Below are positions 18,600 through 32,475 of a stretch of 64,000 nucleotides of DNA, piece after piece (positions within the stretch are counted from its first letter, which is position 1; the number at the start of each line of letters is the position of its first letter). The stretch spans positions 1-64,000 of the forward strand of contig JAJEKV010000836.1 in NCBI GenBank assembly GCA_021234155.1, read 5' to 3'. The translations under genes were made by a program, and so were the position numbers. The stretch comes from Isoetes taiwanensis (lineage: Eukaryota > Streptophyta > Lycopodiopsida > Isoetales > Isoetaceae). The notes beneath the pieces are model-generated. The model was not told the DNA's origin. It saw only the letters and a program-made list of their open reading frames with translations, and ran no database searches.

Positions 18600-18919
18600 T
18601 CTCATCTTTTGCCATGACAGCGTTCCACAAAGTGCTATTTTGCTACAGATGTGGCTGCCCCTATGACTATTTGCTGTTAAACCTCACATAAATGTCATGT
18701 CACGATGCCTTTACTTTCCTTTTCTGCCTTTGTAATCTATGCTTTTTCAATTGGTCATATGTCCTTCGTTCTTCCTAGGATAAATTGGTAGTGGCTGCTT
18801 TTGGTGAAAGAAAGCCTCTTCTATAGTTCTCCATGACCTTTTCTGCTTCTAACATAAAGGTCTTCCCTTCTTTGTGAGCTCCACCCTTTACAATAGTAAT
18901 AAGTACATTTTCTCGATAG
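18600..18919. other. Spacer, no gene seen
   Basis: T-rich sequence between the LINE fragment and the SINE-like element. No open frame or motif of note. Confidence 0.4.
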
Positions 18920-19346
18920 GTTCCTATTTATCTTATGCCCCCTTATATTATCATGGCCTTTTAATAGCCTTTGATATTCTAAGGTCACGGGTTCAACGCC
19001 TCGTTGTGAAAGTGGCCATGCAATGTAAAGTTGGTGGGGGAAGGACCCACTTCCGCAATGTAAAGTGGTGGGGGCAGGACCCATCTGGGTGTGTTGTAAA
19101 GTGTCACATGTCCGATAGGACGCTGCCTTGTGGCGTGACGTTAAAATCTCTTCTTCTTCTTCTTCTTCTTCTTCTTCTTCTTCTTCTTCTTCTTCTTCTT
19201 CTTCTTCTTCTTCTTCTTCTTCTTCTTCTTCTTCTTCTTCTTCTTCTTCTTCTTCTTCTTCTTCTTCTTCTTCTTCTTCTTCTTCTTCTTCTTCTTCTTC
19301 TTCTTCTTCTTCTTCTTCTTCTTCTTCTTCTTCTTCTTCTTCTTCT
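18920..19346 (+). mobile_element. tRNA-related SINE-like element with (TTC)n tail
   Basis: A B-box-like GGTTCAACGCC lies at 18992-19002, preceded by GGTCACG as in tRNA-derived SINEs. The body contains a near-duplicate of GCAATGTAAAGT(T)GGTGGGGG. The 3' end reads GTGACGTTAAAATCTC and runs into the TTC array. The GACGTTAAAA end is shared with the LINE fragment ending at 18595, as expected if the SINE uses that LINE's machinery. The A box and 5' end are uncertain. Confidence 0.45.
19149..19346. repeat. (TTC)n microsatellite, about 66 units
   Basis: About 198 bp of uninterrupted TTC follow a retroelement-like end. Poly-Leu and poly-Ser open frames across it are artefacts of the repeat. Confidence 0.95.
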
Positions 19347-19349
19347 AAT

Positions 19350-20639
19350 GGTTATATATGTTATCTTATGCCCCTTTACATATACACTTGGAAAAGCATT
19401 AAGAGTAACATTTACATTATATTTTCCATCATTTTAGGTGGACCACTCCCCATGCTTGCTCCATATCATTATGTCATCCCGGTAAGTCATCGGTTGTTTT
19501 AAGATATTGTTACGACTTGTGTATGCCATCTCGGTTATTTTGGATATTGCTACATGGCTTGTGTTCCAAGTATTCTATATTTTGGGGGTTTTTTGCTTGG
19601 GGTCATGTCGATGATTGTTATTCACATATTTACTATGGTAAAGTCCCTTTGTAGCATTCTTTTACAACTAGTAATAGTGCCCGTACGTTCTTTGGGCATA
19701 ATTTAAGGAACTTGTGTGGATTTTGGATCTGCATGGCAAGTTAGATATGTTAAAATGGTGTACATGTATTTTGCACAAAATAATTTGAGAATAAGAAAGA
19801 AATAAAACCATCGGAAGCTCGCTATATATTAGATGGGCAAGGAAAAGAAAATCTCCTCCTCTTTCAATAGGAAATTCAAATGTCATACAAAATGGTCTCT
19901 CCATGAAAACTAAATTGAAGCTCTAATAGTCAACAAATCAAAAATATATTGTACATATCCTCGTTAGAAAGATTTGATGTTATGGGGAATAGAAGATGCA
20001 AAATAGTTTACCCGAAGAAAGCCACAATTAGAAGAAGCGAATATAAGATGCCAAATATCACAATGGCCGTTAAGCTATTAAATCAAGGTGATATAAAGCT
20101 TCAACGTTTTACACGGAACAACACTCTAGAATAATCCAAATGACAGATAGCTTATATATAAATAACACTATAGCAAGATCACTCACCTCTTAATATTTCG
20201 TTATCTTTTGCATTACCCAAAACTCGAGAATTTTGTGCATTATCTTGCAGGGATTTTGAAACTGAGGTAAAATAGATGACCAAAAGGAAGTTCATCTTCA
20301 GTCAACTCCAAAGAACAACTGCCACACAACTGCCATGCGCACAACTGCAGACACAATTTTAGCTTTGAAGCTGCCTTTGAGAGTTAATTCTTGGCTCCCC
20401 AAAAGAGCTCATGTCTGCCACAACAGTTCCCTAATCCGGCCGTAAATTCTATGCCCTATTTTAGCAAACCACACGGAATGCAACCCTGCAGTCTTGCCGA
20501 AGCTGCCATAGCTGCCAACAGAAGTAGGCATCGCACGTCGAAGTAAGAAGGCTAAACCTCGGGCATGGGCTATCACTTAAAAATCAAATATGGGCCGTCA
20601 AAAGCTTAGGGCATATAGGATGATCAAATCTCAACCTTT
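19350..20639. other. AT-rich spacer, no gene seen
   Basis: Short frames on both strands show no family motif. No repeat with clear ends was seen. Confidence 0.4.
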
Positions 20640-21185
20640 GGATTTGGGGCTGGGTCCAACACTTATGGTAAAACTTATGGTTTACAGATTACTGTGGCTG
20701 GTTTACTGATTACTGTAAAAAGCCCTCTGGTCCTAGGATGCCCAAAACGTCATACGTGGCGGGCGGCACTAGGCTGGTGACGCTGGGTTCAGCGATGCCC
20801 CTTGAGTTACCCCTAGGATCCGAAAACTTCCTCAAGGTGGGATTGTATCCTGCATACAAAGTGTGCATGTATGGCCAAAGTTTTGCCCAACGGATGTGTG
20901 GTGAGTTGGTATAGGCCTAGTAATGCCAAAAATAAGTGTTCATTTGGTCATGGGTTTAAACCTTGCCAGTGTCACTTATATTTGGAAGTTGGTTACTAGG
21001 GGTATACGATGATGATCCCAGCGTGGTAGAACTTAAAAGCCTATACATGTTCTCCACTTTCTACGCTTGTTGGTGATGGGACAAAAAACTAGCTAGTTTG
21101 TAAAAAGACTAGTCTAGACCCGGTAAAAGTTGGTTTATAGATTGCCGTGGCTAGTTTTTAGATTGCTTGTAAAAGCCCTCAATGT
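20640..21185 (+). mobile_element. Degenerate tRNA-related SINE remnants
   Basis: The stretch GAGTTGGTATAGGCC (20903-20917) resembles an A box, and GGTCATGGGTTTAAACC (20946-20962) a B box, the spacing being tRNA-like. The segment ends near 21135-21180 with AGATTGCCGTGGCTAG and TGTAAAAGCCCTC. A similar end (AGATTACTGTGGCTGG, TGTAAAAAGCCCTC) lies at about 20685-20722, so two related 3' ends are present. The elements are old and their borders approximate. Confidence 0.45.
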
Positions 21186-21430
21186 ATGGCTATGGCCCCC
21201 TGGAGAGATCTAAACAGGCATTGAAGCATTTGATTTCTCCATGATATAGAAGCCGCACCCGGGGAGGAGGTGGTTGCATAGCATAGAGTGGAGGGCGGGG
21301 GTTGCATTATTCTATAGAGACCCCCATGTATTTCTCCATGGTAGATGTATGCGTCCACCCATGTATGTGATGTTAGCTGTGTGAGATCATTATTGTTATT
21401 TGTTATATACAACATGGTGACCAACCTTCT

Positions 21431-23081
21431 TTAGACGTTCGGCCGCGATTATACCGGTCCCGGGGCGATAATCTTATAACGTCACGCAGCATTACCGCCC
21501 CACCCGGCGCGGTACCGACGATAAATAAGTGGGTAGCCTAAGGGGGCAACTTGCTAAGAATGTGCATTAGTATTAATGTGCATATTTTCCAATGTACACA
21601 TTAATGTGGGCACACATTTCCATGTGGCCACTTGATGCCAAGTGGGCCATACCCAAGTGTGCAATTAATGTGCACATTTTCCAATGTACACATTAATTGG
21701 GTGCACATGTGGGCACATTTGGCCACCTAGCCATTAAAGGCAAGTGGGCCCATTCCCAATTATCCCACATGCCTAAAGGGGATAATTGGAAACCCTAGCC
21801 AACCCCCTTGTCTATTTAAGTAGGAGAACCCTAACTTGCCCATTTTCGTTTCTAGGGTTTTAGAGCTCGTTTTTGGTCGCCTCAAGAGCCAAAACCGCCT
21901 CGAACTTCATGCGAGAGAACTGCATCATTAGTTTTCCTTGATTCGAGCATTTCAGCAGGATGGTCGAGCTCAGGTCAGGAGGAGGAACTCAAGGATCAGG
22001 TATTTAGGCAATTTAGTAGTCTAAACCCCATTTCAGCCATCGAATCAGTAGGTTTAGCCTCTTAAATTGCCCATAGCAGCCCTCTAGATCTCTAGATAGC
22101 AGATTCTAACTAAAGAACCTAACTCTATGATGTAGATTAGATCTAGTTCTTTAGTTCTCTGTGAAGTATATGTATGATGTATCTCTATGAACTCCTTGTA
22201 TTGGGAAGGGGGGTAGAGACCTAAAGCTTTGTAGTTGATGCTCCTAGAGTAGCCTCTCTAGCACACTGTAGATTCGGCCTGTGCACAAGAGCCACACCGG
22301 GATGTGGGTGAAGGGGCCAGACTGGCTGAGAAGGAGGTTCATGTCCTGACTCTTGAACGGTTCCTCTGGTGTGTAAGGCCTACCGGGAACCATTGTGACT
22401 AGGTCCAATGGCTTGCCACTGCGTGCGGGCAAGGCATGGGCTCGACACCCGTGAGGTGGTGTTCACCTTCCAGTGGGTTCGGTCCAATACCTGGCGGTGG
22501 CCCTCTAGTCACCTTGAGTCGACATGTAGATCTGGAGGGAGTGATCCCAACCGCCCCGGGCTGGGAAGATGAGCCGGGTAGCCCTCTTGGCTATGCATCC
22601 GGTGAGACTCTGGGCCAGTCCGACACTTTTTCGGACCCTGCTCCGCAAAGTGTGCCTGGGGAGGCGGATGGAGTGGACAACCCTAAAAGCCATGTTCATA
22701 TGCCACCAAATCCATTGCCATGAATTAAATGCGCAATGAACTCACGGAGACCCAAGCCATCGGTCATCCCCTTGAGTCCCAGCCTTGGGTAGGATTCCTA
22801 TGTGATGTGCTGACCTTTGTCTATGCAGATATGTGGAGGACCATCCGCGGATGGTCATATGATGTTGATGTATGTGCTCTTGACATGTATGTTTTACGCT
22901 TCAAGCAGACTAGGTAGGCCCCGAGGGAGGCGGGTACAATGACCCTTCACTCTTCCCCACTTGGAACCCGGTCACGGTGCGGTGTCATGTGGAGGGCCCC
23001 AGATAGCATGGAGCTGGTATGGGGATGAACTCTGTTTGTATCGGTGAGAGTGCACCGTATCACAGTAGGGGCGTCCGCGAT
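21431..23081 (+). mobile_element. Candidate 5' LTR/leader of a degenerate LTR retrotransposon
   Basis: The stretch has an LTR-like make-up: a promoter-like TCTATTTAAG near 21811, an internal duplication (TTTTCCAATGTACACATTAAT near 21585 and 21678), and a GC-rich right part. It ends next to a TGGTATCGAGCA word resembling a tRNA-Met primer-binding site. No matching 3' LTR is found in the window, so borders are provisional. Confidence 0.4.
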
Positions 23082-23093
23082 TGGTATCGAGCA
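23082..23093 (+). other. Candidate primer-binding site
   Basis: TGGTATCGAGCA is close to the plant LTR-retrotransposon primer-binding word TGGTATCAGAGC (initiator tRNA-Met). Confidence 0.4.
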
Positions 23094-26000
23094 ATGTTCT
23101 TGGAGACCAAGAGCAAAGCGGCGACCATGCTCCCGGTAGTACTAACTTGATAGGATTCTCGGACCTCGAAGAATGGGAAAATTTTTCTCATTTTGTAGTA
23201 TATGCTAAGCTAGTAATGTTTTAAAGTGAATTAGTAACGCTTAAAGTTAAAGTAAAGAAAAAAAAAATTAGTGAGCCAAATAGGATAGTAAGTTAAAAAG
23301 TGAATTAAAAAAAAAAAATTAGTGAGCCAAATAGGATGGTCTCTGCACTCCCGCCGCCGCCCGGTAGATTTCTAAAAATGTAGAAACCATGCCCGTGTTA
23401 ACATTGATGAACATTGATCCGAAAAAAACAGTTTAAAAGTCAAAAATTTAGAAAAGTAACTTAGTAATTGGAATTTCAGCCTGCATCAAAAACGTGGAGA
23501 CATTGATCCGAAAGCATCGTTTGTGTTTGTTTAAAAAGTCAAAATTTAGAAAAGTAACTTAGTAATTAGAATTTCAGCCTAGAATTAGCTAGAATTTCTG
23601 ATAAAGTATAAAGTTCTCAGTATAATTCTAGAATTCCTAGAATTATAACCGTATAAAGTTAAAGTTACTTAATTAAGTTAAGTTATAGAATTCTAGCTTT
23701 GTTTTAGTCAAATTGGAGCTTTGAGCAAAATTGAGACGATGTCTCACCACCGCGTCGAGGGAATGATTTCTAGATTTTAGGAATCGGGCATAGCGGTGAG
23801 AACCATGCCCAAAAAAATGCCCAAAACAGCTCCAAATCGACCAAATAAGGGGTCAGCCTAACTCTTTCGATGAGTTTAGTGGAATTCTGACCTTAGATCA
23901 CTTAAATTGAGTAAGCCCTAGCCCAATTAGGGACCCATGTCTCACATCGCCACGCTGTGACGATTCTACATTCTCAAAATCGGTCCGGCTAACGTGTGAG
24001 ACCTCAAATTTTGAACCTCCATAACTTGAGCTCTGAGAGCTCCAAATGCGCCGAAATTTGTTGCGTTAGGACCGTTAGACGACCTAGAATCCATTTATGA
24101 CCTCAAATTAGGATAGAAATGTCAAACCCCATCTCAAAATGACCAAAATTGCTCAAACCCTTGAATTGCTTTCCCCAAGCGTAGTTTGTTTGTAGATAGA
24201 AGCATACCCATTAGTAGCTATAAGTCTTGCTCTCGGCTGAAGGCGATGCCTTACTCCCTAGGTAGAAGTGCTTTCGGGAACACCCCCTTTGTTATAGTCA
24301 TCTAGACCTTAGCATAGCAACCCAAGTCAATTGTTGGTACAACACCTCTTTCGAGCAAAGGCATAAACCTTGACCTAATTACGTGTCCTTCTAATGAGTT
24401 TGACTTATATAGCCGCCACATTGACCTCCCTATTGCGGGGATACCTAGAAAGGGCTAGAGCCTAGAGCGCCAAAGTCATTCCATGTGTGAGATTGGACCC
24501 CCAAACCAACTTTGCTGGGACCTTAGAGGTATACCTCAAACACCATGAGGGCTTTGCAAAACAACCCTCATCATGCCATACCACCGTCCTAATGTCCATA
24601 GACTTGTAGATTATAGATATGTCTCTAGTAATGCCTTCGCTCGAGCCATCTTGCTTCTTAGAGGCCGAAATATTGTAGGAGAGCCCTTCAAGTAGACTCT
24701 TAGACTCTAGGATACCTGGCGTTGCTTTGAAGGGCGGGGCCAGAGCCCTGCAGACGAGCTAAGAGCAACTTCTTGAAGACATCAAGGTCCCAGCCAATGC
24801 ACAAACGGATAAGAGAGGGCGAAAACCCAGACAAGAGGGGAAGCACAACGACAAACACCTCAGCCGACAAGCAGGTAGAGCAGGACACCACCGACCTATC
24901 ATCAATCTCCATCAAATGGGAAGAATATTGGTAACCAAGCGGCACCAAGAATGTTCTAGATGTCAACCTCCAGGCTACCGTCCACGAGCTCCTCAGAAAG
25001 AGGATCTCAGCGCCTTCACCAACTCATGAGTTTCAAATGGAAAAGAGCGAGACAATAAAATCACAGTGCAGGAAGATATTGCATCGATGTAGCGTTAACA
25101 TCACGAAGCTAGGGCGAGAGGCATAATCTTCCAGGCTCGAGGAGACAACTCATGGCGACCTGGGGGCTGACCATAGAAGCGGAGGAGATCACCGCGACCT
25201 TGCGGCCAGCTCAGCAAGTCAGCAAAAGGAGTAACAAGCTAGAGCAACCACAAAGCACCTAAGGCTGACCAAGATGACCTCGACTCCCACTGTGAGAGAA
25301 CTCATCGGTTCCAAAAGGTGAGGGAGACCATGAAGAGGGAGGAGGCATATCAAAGAACATTTGGGCTTCGAGAGGAGCTGTATCAGCACTAGGGCAAGAC
25401 CAAGGAGAAATGCGCTCAAGCGAGTCGGATGACGGGGAACACCTGAAACCAAAGGAAGGGCGGGCCGGCTCCCGTCGACCAAGGGTCGCGGAGACGAATG
25501 GTTGGGACCAGGGGCGGAGGAGGCGACCTGGCCAGGTACAAATCCGCGCCAAAAGCGACCGAAGAACCGTAGTGAGAACAGTGGAGATGACCACACTTCG
25601 GGCCGCGGAGAGCCACCTCCCGAGGAATGAAGCAAAGCCCAAACAGCGAGGAATTACTTTTCGAAATTCAACTGCGGGGGATTGACAATGCACGCCCCTC
25701 TTGACCCACGATCCTGAGCTTGAAGACATTCAAGAATGCCGGCTGCAACAGCGGTCGGTGACCCTCTCAAGCTTCGATCAATGGCACCGCAAATCGACAA
25801 TCTTACAGCGATACACGCCGCATGTAGGGGCGGTGGCGGTTACCGCATTCCCAACCGAATATACACACAAGGAGGCATCTTTTTTCAAGAGGATCACGGC
25901 CGAACACTCTCGCCGCTTGAGGGTGATCACGGCGGATCCAACATAAAGCTCAACAATAGTAGCAGCATCTCAGGAATCCGAGGAGTCAACCCGAGCGAAG

Positions 26001-28110
26001 AAGATGCGGCAAAGCCAGAAGGATCAAAAAGCGATCGAGGAGGAAACCTAAAGGGGAGTATAAATAATTAGGTGATCTTCTTAGTTGTTTTGCAAAGTGG
26101 ATGAATTAAAAATCCAAAATGTAAATGCATTATATGTCTATTGTATATCTAGAAGTTGTCACATATATAGTGGAGAAACATGAGTTTAGAGTCATGTTTC
26201 TGGTTTAAGCAGATCAGGAAGCTCCCTTCCGCCTACACCAAAGGAGGGAAGCAAAGGGCACAACTATAGCCAAGATCAAGTGGAAGAGCAACTCCTGAGG
26301 GAGAAAGCGACTAGGAGGCAAACAAACCTTCAACTCCAAACCGCCCGGAAATGCCCTCGGAAAGGCGCTTTCCGACCGCAATGTTAGAATAGGGACAACT
26401 TAGATCATGTCAAGATCATCAGCGACACCCAGGACATCGTCAGGCGCAACACTACCTCTTGTAGCGATGGCAGCACTTGACGAACTTATGACATGAGTGG
26501 CCTCAACAATGGAAGGAGGAACACCCGGGGCGTCAGCCGGCCAACTAAAGAGCAACATCTCGGCGACCATAATTCCAACTTGTGGTAATATAGGGATGTG
26601 CTATGAACCGCGTATTAGATGAAAGGAATGCACTACCGAGCAGCGGCGAGGGGAATATGCCCCAACAACTAGGTGATGGCTTAATTCCGGTACTCCTACC
26701 CGATTAGAAGAGAAAGAAGCGACCATATCTCGACATATGGCCGCGTCAAAGCGCCAAGGTAGAAGCATTCGACGCATTAACAAAGGAATAGCAGCTAGAA
26801 GCACCTTAGCGAAAAGAGAGTTCAAAGATAATAGCCGGGCTATTCAGCGACAAATATATCAAAGGCGGTACTTCTTCCTTATGAGGTCAAGGCTGAGAGA
26901 ATGAGATCCATCATCCAGACAGCAGACCATCGGGGAGGAAGTCATGATGCCTTACTTGCCAAAGGGCCGAAATGCATAGAAGGACAAAGGTCGGGAAGCC
27001 CGAAAGATGGAGAAGTGCTATGTAGGCTTCTTCCACGAGCTAAGGCAGCGGGGAGGGATCAAAGCCGGCGAGCACAATCAAAACCCGGCCGGAAGGTACC
27101 TCAAGACAAAACTGACGCCAACCTTGTGGAGCGTGATAGCGTCAAACCATGTCGAGGGATCAAGCGAGGAAGTTTAGGCTTCGATGGAGAACAACTAGGT
27201 GAAGGCGGCCGATGACTTACCGCAGCGACGCTTGCATTACAGCTTGAAAGGCGAACAGGATGTAAACGATTCAAAGAACAACTAGTGAGAGAACAACTCC
27301 GGAAGACTATTGCCAAAGATGGTGCATGACCTCGAGAGCGCCTCCAAATAGCTTCAAGTATCATGAGAACAGTACAGCCCAGAACAGCGAGGCTAGAAAT
27401 GTCCATGGGGCGACGACTAAGCGTGTGTGCCATGGCCGACAGGCATGGGAGGGCCCAAGAGTATATCCAACGAAGCTACCCGGTCTGAGGCGGCGTGCAA
27501 ATAGGAGGATATGAATCATGAACACCGATACCTTAGGGAGGAACACCGATGACATTGCCAAGGAGTAGGTGTACAGCCTTCGAAGGGAGGAGCACAAAGG
27601 GAACCTAATATCTAGTAGTAATTGTAATTATGTAAGCTATATGTTTGCATGTCTGATTCCCTTGTTGTTCTTCCCTCCCATAGTAGCTTGAGATCAAGGA
27701 AGAGATGTCATGCAAGTTCGCGGGGGTAAACAATCGCTGCTCGTCAACACTCTTGAACATCTGATAACGACAAAGGACTTCAGCAGTATGAGACATCGAT
27801 GGAGTCGAAGAAACAATATCGGTCTGAGAGTCATCCCTTTGAAACATGAACAAAAGTTCAAGATGAAAAGATCTGTTTCCGCGAAGCGCCCACTTTCGAA
27901 CATTTGGCGGCATGCAAGATTCAATGATCAACTACGCCATCAAGCCACCGACCAATGAGCTTCTAGCGGGAACAAAGTCAGCCTCTGCATCAGAGGAGCC
28001 AGCGTCAGGAGGCGGAAATTGCCGACGACTTCGAGGAAGAAACGTTACCTTTGCTCCCTTCAAAGCGGGGCAGCGGATGAGCTACCATGACTCAAAGATC
28101 TAAGGCCATA
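23094..28110. other. Probable degenerate interior of an LTR retrotransposon
   Basis: There is no intact open frame. The part from 24.7 to 28.1 kb is more GC-rich than its surroundings and carries fragmentary plus-strand frames (VNLQATVHELLRKRISAPSP near 24965; LLAGTKSASASEEPASGG near 27960). Neither reverse transcriptase, integrase nor gag motifs were recognised, so the assignment rests on position behind the primer-binding-like site. Confidence 0.3.
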
Positions 28111-29699
28111 TTAGGGGCCTAGTAGGTTAAATATGTGGATGGTATGCATCATGGCCAGGATAGAAACCAATTCAGGATATTCTACGTTGAAAGGATTTAC
28201 TTTAATGAGAAGAGGCATGGGAGTAACTAGAGTCTCTACCGATTGTTAGCAGACATCCAAGTATTGAAACCACTTGGTGAGATTAGGTCTCCTAAAGCTA
28301 AGAGAAGGAATCACTACTAGGATGGTGTTGACCGTAGCAAATCTGGTATCTCCCAAAGAGACCAATCAGCCCAGAGAAGAAGTAATCACAACAGATAAGG
28401 CCAACTTATTCTACGATGACATCAATTGATTGAAATCAGGAATATTCCAAGAGTTTAAATAACTAAGAAAGGGAATCTACAGAATAATAAAAATAATAAG
28501 TACATGCAAGGTACATCTAAAATAAAATTATAGTAATCAAATAGTCTTTTTTAGAGACAAAAAGGAATTGTTGTCATGACAAAACCTTGTGAGTTTAAAG
28601 TCGTTCTAACAAGTAGATAACCCTTAACTATATTGAAATAAATGATAACATATATGTGCATCCATCTTAGATGGTTATATATATTAATTTAAGGCTAGTA
28701 ACAATAAGCTAAGTAAGAGAAGCATTATAACCTCTTAAGGGGAGAAGAATAGATATAGCGTTGTACAATGTCATTGAGAGTCTGAGGAGACCATTTTCTT
28801 TTTGAGAAGAAAGTGGGAAGACTCAATCTTATGATTGAGCATTACTTGCCTTAGAATTGGCCAGGCGGCCGTGGGAATAGAGTTCACTTCCGACAATGGC
28901 GAAGCGAATAGAAGCGTAAAGATAGATAGATAGATAGCTCGGGGAGGCCTTCGCGTCACGAGGCGGCGTGGTAGTGAACTTCCCCACCAGCGAAGTGGAA
29001 ACAAAACATAGAACAATGAGCGACCAAGTCACCTCAAACTACTTCGGCCTTGACTCGATGAGTGGATCGTTTGTATATAGGTAAAGGTATCTTTGTGTAT
29101 TATAAACCTTAATGTGTCTTATTGATAAGTTAAATATAGACCCTAATAAGCGCATAGAAATTGTTGTGCATTATATATGTATCATAGGAAATAGGATTAA
29201 ATAACATGATAATGTGAAGTAGCATGTTAATTAATCCCTTAGCAAGGATGCATTCCTTCAGGATAACTATAGGTCCTTATAAATATAAATAGAAAATAAA
29301 TTCGGATATACTTAAAACAAGGTGACCTGTAAGCACTAATGACACGTGGTGCAATTCTTGAGATTCCTTTTGAAAACGTAAAATGATTATTTTGACCTTT
29401 TTAAAAAAAAGGGGCACCAAAAAAGTTTCAATAAAAGTACACATTTAGCAGAGGAGGAGACATTTTGCTTCAAGTCAAACTAAAAATAGTACTTTTAAAG
29501 ACTAAAATGAGGAAAAATATGTCACTGCAGCGCATAGATATAATGATGGAGTGAATTAACATTTCCCAAACGTTTTTTTAATATCAAGGGAACATTTTTT
29601 TCTGTTAACTCTTTTTAGTAGGAGAATCAATTGGCTGGCGTATATAGTGTTTTGCGTGTAAAGCACTTGAATGTTTTTCTATCGTGTATAGTGTTTGTT

Positions 29700-30240
29700 T
29701 ATGCGTGCATAGGCGAGGCACAATTATATTCCTTCAAAAACCCTAGGTTTGTGAAATAATCTGAAAAGAGCTATTGATAAGATTTTTTGCCTCCGCATAT
29801 AAATAATAAGTCCATATATATGACCATTATCTTTGAGTAATACACTCTAAAATTACAAAATTTGTGTAGTTTGATATGTCCCAAAATAACGTACCACAAC
29901 CACATGAACTTCCTCACTTTACCGGAACATTTTCTCCTCTTCAAGATTTGAAGGTCTTACATTATAATTTTACATTATAACCAAATGCTCTTGTGTTCGG
30001 GCTTTCTTTGTCTAAGCTCAAAACAAAAGTTCTTTCAAAATATTTTTTACGTTTGTCGTGTCCATCGTGCGTCGCAAAAGTTTTGTTTGTCAATGCAACG
30101 TCTATGGCGCATAGGCAAAATCTTCGCCGTTTATTGCGTCTATGCGTGCATAGGCAAAGTTTATAGGCAAAAGCTTTTTGTTTGTTTGCGAGTTTAATGC
30201 TTTCGCATAGGCAAAAAGTTTTTGTTTGTCTATAAAAGCC
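29700..30240. repeat. GCATAGGCAAA motif cluster
   Basis: The word GCATAGGC(A/G)A(A/G) recurs about five times, most densely at 30098-30215, interspersed with T-rich TTTTTGTTTG words. No function is evident. Confidence 0.5.
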
Positions 30241-32009
30241 CGAAATTTTGCGTGTTTTAGTCTCGGTTGTAAAAAAAAAAATAAAACTAATAAGGCTTTA
30301 AAACAAAATTTGTTTGGTTTATGTTTAAGTTTGATGTCATTAAAGCGCCATTGAATGCAAAAGCCCCGAGGGTGTTGCAATGACAATGATAATGGAGGCA
30401 ACATGGATTATATTTTTACAGAAATTTGATTAGTTGTCAAAGAGTTTTTGTTCGCGGCGTAACGGACCCTTTTTCTTGTTTGGATTTGTTTTTGTTCAAA
30501 AATTCTTTTGCCTTAAGTTTCTCATCTTTGTATATTGTATTGATATGTTTGTGTCCTTTTAAGTTTTGCAAACCTAATTGAATAATTGAATGTTTGGAGT
30601 TTTATTTGGTTATTTGCTTTACAAGTTGATTTAGGTCTTTTTTTTAATAACATCTTCCAACATATATACAATAATTGATCCTCAATGGAAGATCTTACGG
30701 AATATTTCCCTTAGCCCGACCTAGAATTGATTTTGTCTCAAAATATCGACAACAAGAATGAATAATATTTAAACAATATAAACATGTCTTGGCCACAATA
30801 CCGAAGTTAAATCTCAAAGTAATGTTCCAAACAATTTGAGGTCGAACAAAAGAATATGCACCGGTTCTCATTGTCTGCCTAAGTTCCTTGCTTTTTAATT
30901 TTATTGCCTAGACTTTACCAAATGCAAGATCAAACAACAAACTAAAAGCCAACTCAATTTTGGCTCAATCAGGTTAAATCTTGGTACTTTTATTGATAAG
31001 TTTAATAATTACCTAATTGCATGTTACAAATTTTCTTGCAAATCATCTTCATTAGTGAATGATGTGGCATGATCTTTTGCAATTACAAAATAGCTACTAA
31101 AAAATGAAATCATGTAGGAATGATGAATGCTTTTAAATGTGAAACAAGGAGCTTAGGTGCATCTAGGAGGGACACGGAAATACATATTATTTTAGAAATG
31201 GATGGTGAATTATTGCCATTGTGAAACCAACTTTCTTGAGTTTGCATCAAATAAACCAAAGGGGCTTTGTAGGTTGAGTTCTAGGCTAACATTGTAGTTT
31301 GAAACTTAAAAGCTTGGACTTATAGTGCTTGATCACTATCACTTTCCTGAGTTCAAGGAAAAAACTAGTCAAAGTGATTTATTCCATACTCAATACAAAC
31401 AATAAAATTATCACATCTCAATGTGGAGTTGACAAAAGCAATTGCATCATTTTCAAAAAGTTGTAGAGTACCCTAAAAGAGATTTGCACGAAGAATCCGA
31501 TTAATGCATAACTTCTGATATCAAATGTGCCAAAGTGATGTCCCAAATTCAGCAAAATTAGACCATTCTAGAAGGCAAAGATTATGTCATCAAAGCACGA
31601 ATAGCTAAGACAAACCGTCCATAACCTTATTTAAATATGCAATCCCGGATGAGCATGGTCATCACAACCATTAAAAACACGAAAGTCTTGGATTTTATGA
31701 TTCATCCCTTCAAAGGTTAATTTCAATGCAATTTCCGGTGCCTTAATGCTGCATAATTTGGAAAGGCTTTGTTAATTATAGCCAACCTTCTTGGAATATA
31801 TAAGATCTTAACAAACTAAATTGAAGGCACCCAAAGAGGCGGATGCCAATGTACACCATTACATGAGTATTTCCATATTGAGGCACAAATTGAATTTTAA
31901 ATAGCAAGGCCGAAAGAGACCTTGTGGATACATAGAACATAGAACAAAAAACCCGATTACTAGAAACACATTATAACTTTCATGAAAGAAAGATTTGGAG
32001 AAAAGAATC

Positions 32010-32475
32010 TACATGTAATAGCTAATGGCACTACAACTTATGGGCGAAAAAAAGTCTAAAGAGAATCATAAAGGATAAAGTTAGTAAAAGCCCGGTACAC
32101 TGCTCTAATGCAGCAAGTGCTTGTTTTATGTCCCTTCTTCTTGATCATGAAGCTTGATCCAATGAATGGGCTTGAGGCGATTGAAGTGCTAGGCCCTCAC
32201 GGTTGTCGATGAAAGACATTGCTAACTTCAGCGTGACGCGAGCATTTACCGAACCCACTTGTGAAGCGTGAAACAAAGCTTTTTCTTATTGGCCCGGTGA
32301 TTGTCTTAGTTATTATTGGTTGATATGAAGATCGTAAATACGGAAGGCAGCGTGAAGGAAGCATTATCGGGAGTTGTAATAGCTAATGGCACTACAACTT
32401 ATGGAACTGAAAAAAAAAAGAGAATCATAAAGGATAAAGTTCGTGTAAACCCGGTTTACGCTCTAATGCCTGTGG
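32010..32475 (+). repeat. Direct repeat of about 95 bp, two copies 358 bp apart
   Basis: Both copies contain GTAATAGCTAATGGCACTAC, then AGAATCATAAAGGATAAAGTT and a CCCGGT word (32015-32110 and 32373-32470). The second lies in an 89-codon open frame (32316-32585) reading SGVVIANGTTTYGTEKKKR; the first is out of frame. This suggests a local duplication in an old coding or element sequence of unknown family. Confidence 0.6.

Noticed and set aside
18874-19502. Long open frames with poly-Leu and poly-Ser across the TTC array
   Set aside because: They exist only because the trinucleotide repeat has no stop codon; flanking residues have no coding character.
25219-25729. Overlapping minus-strand frames with proline/serine-rich translations
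   Set aside because: They lie opposite fragments of a probable retroelement interior, in GC-rich DNA that favours long open frames on the antisense strand; no motif supports them.
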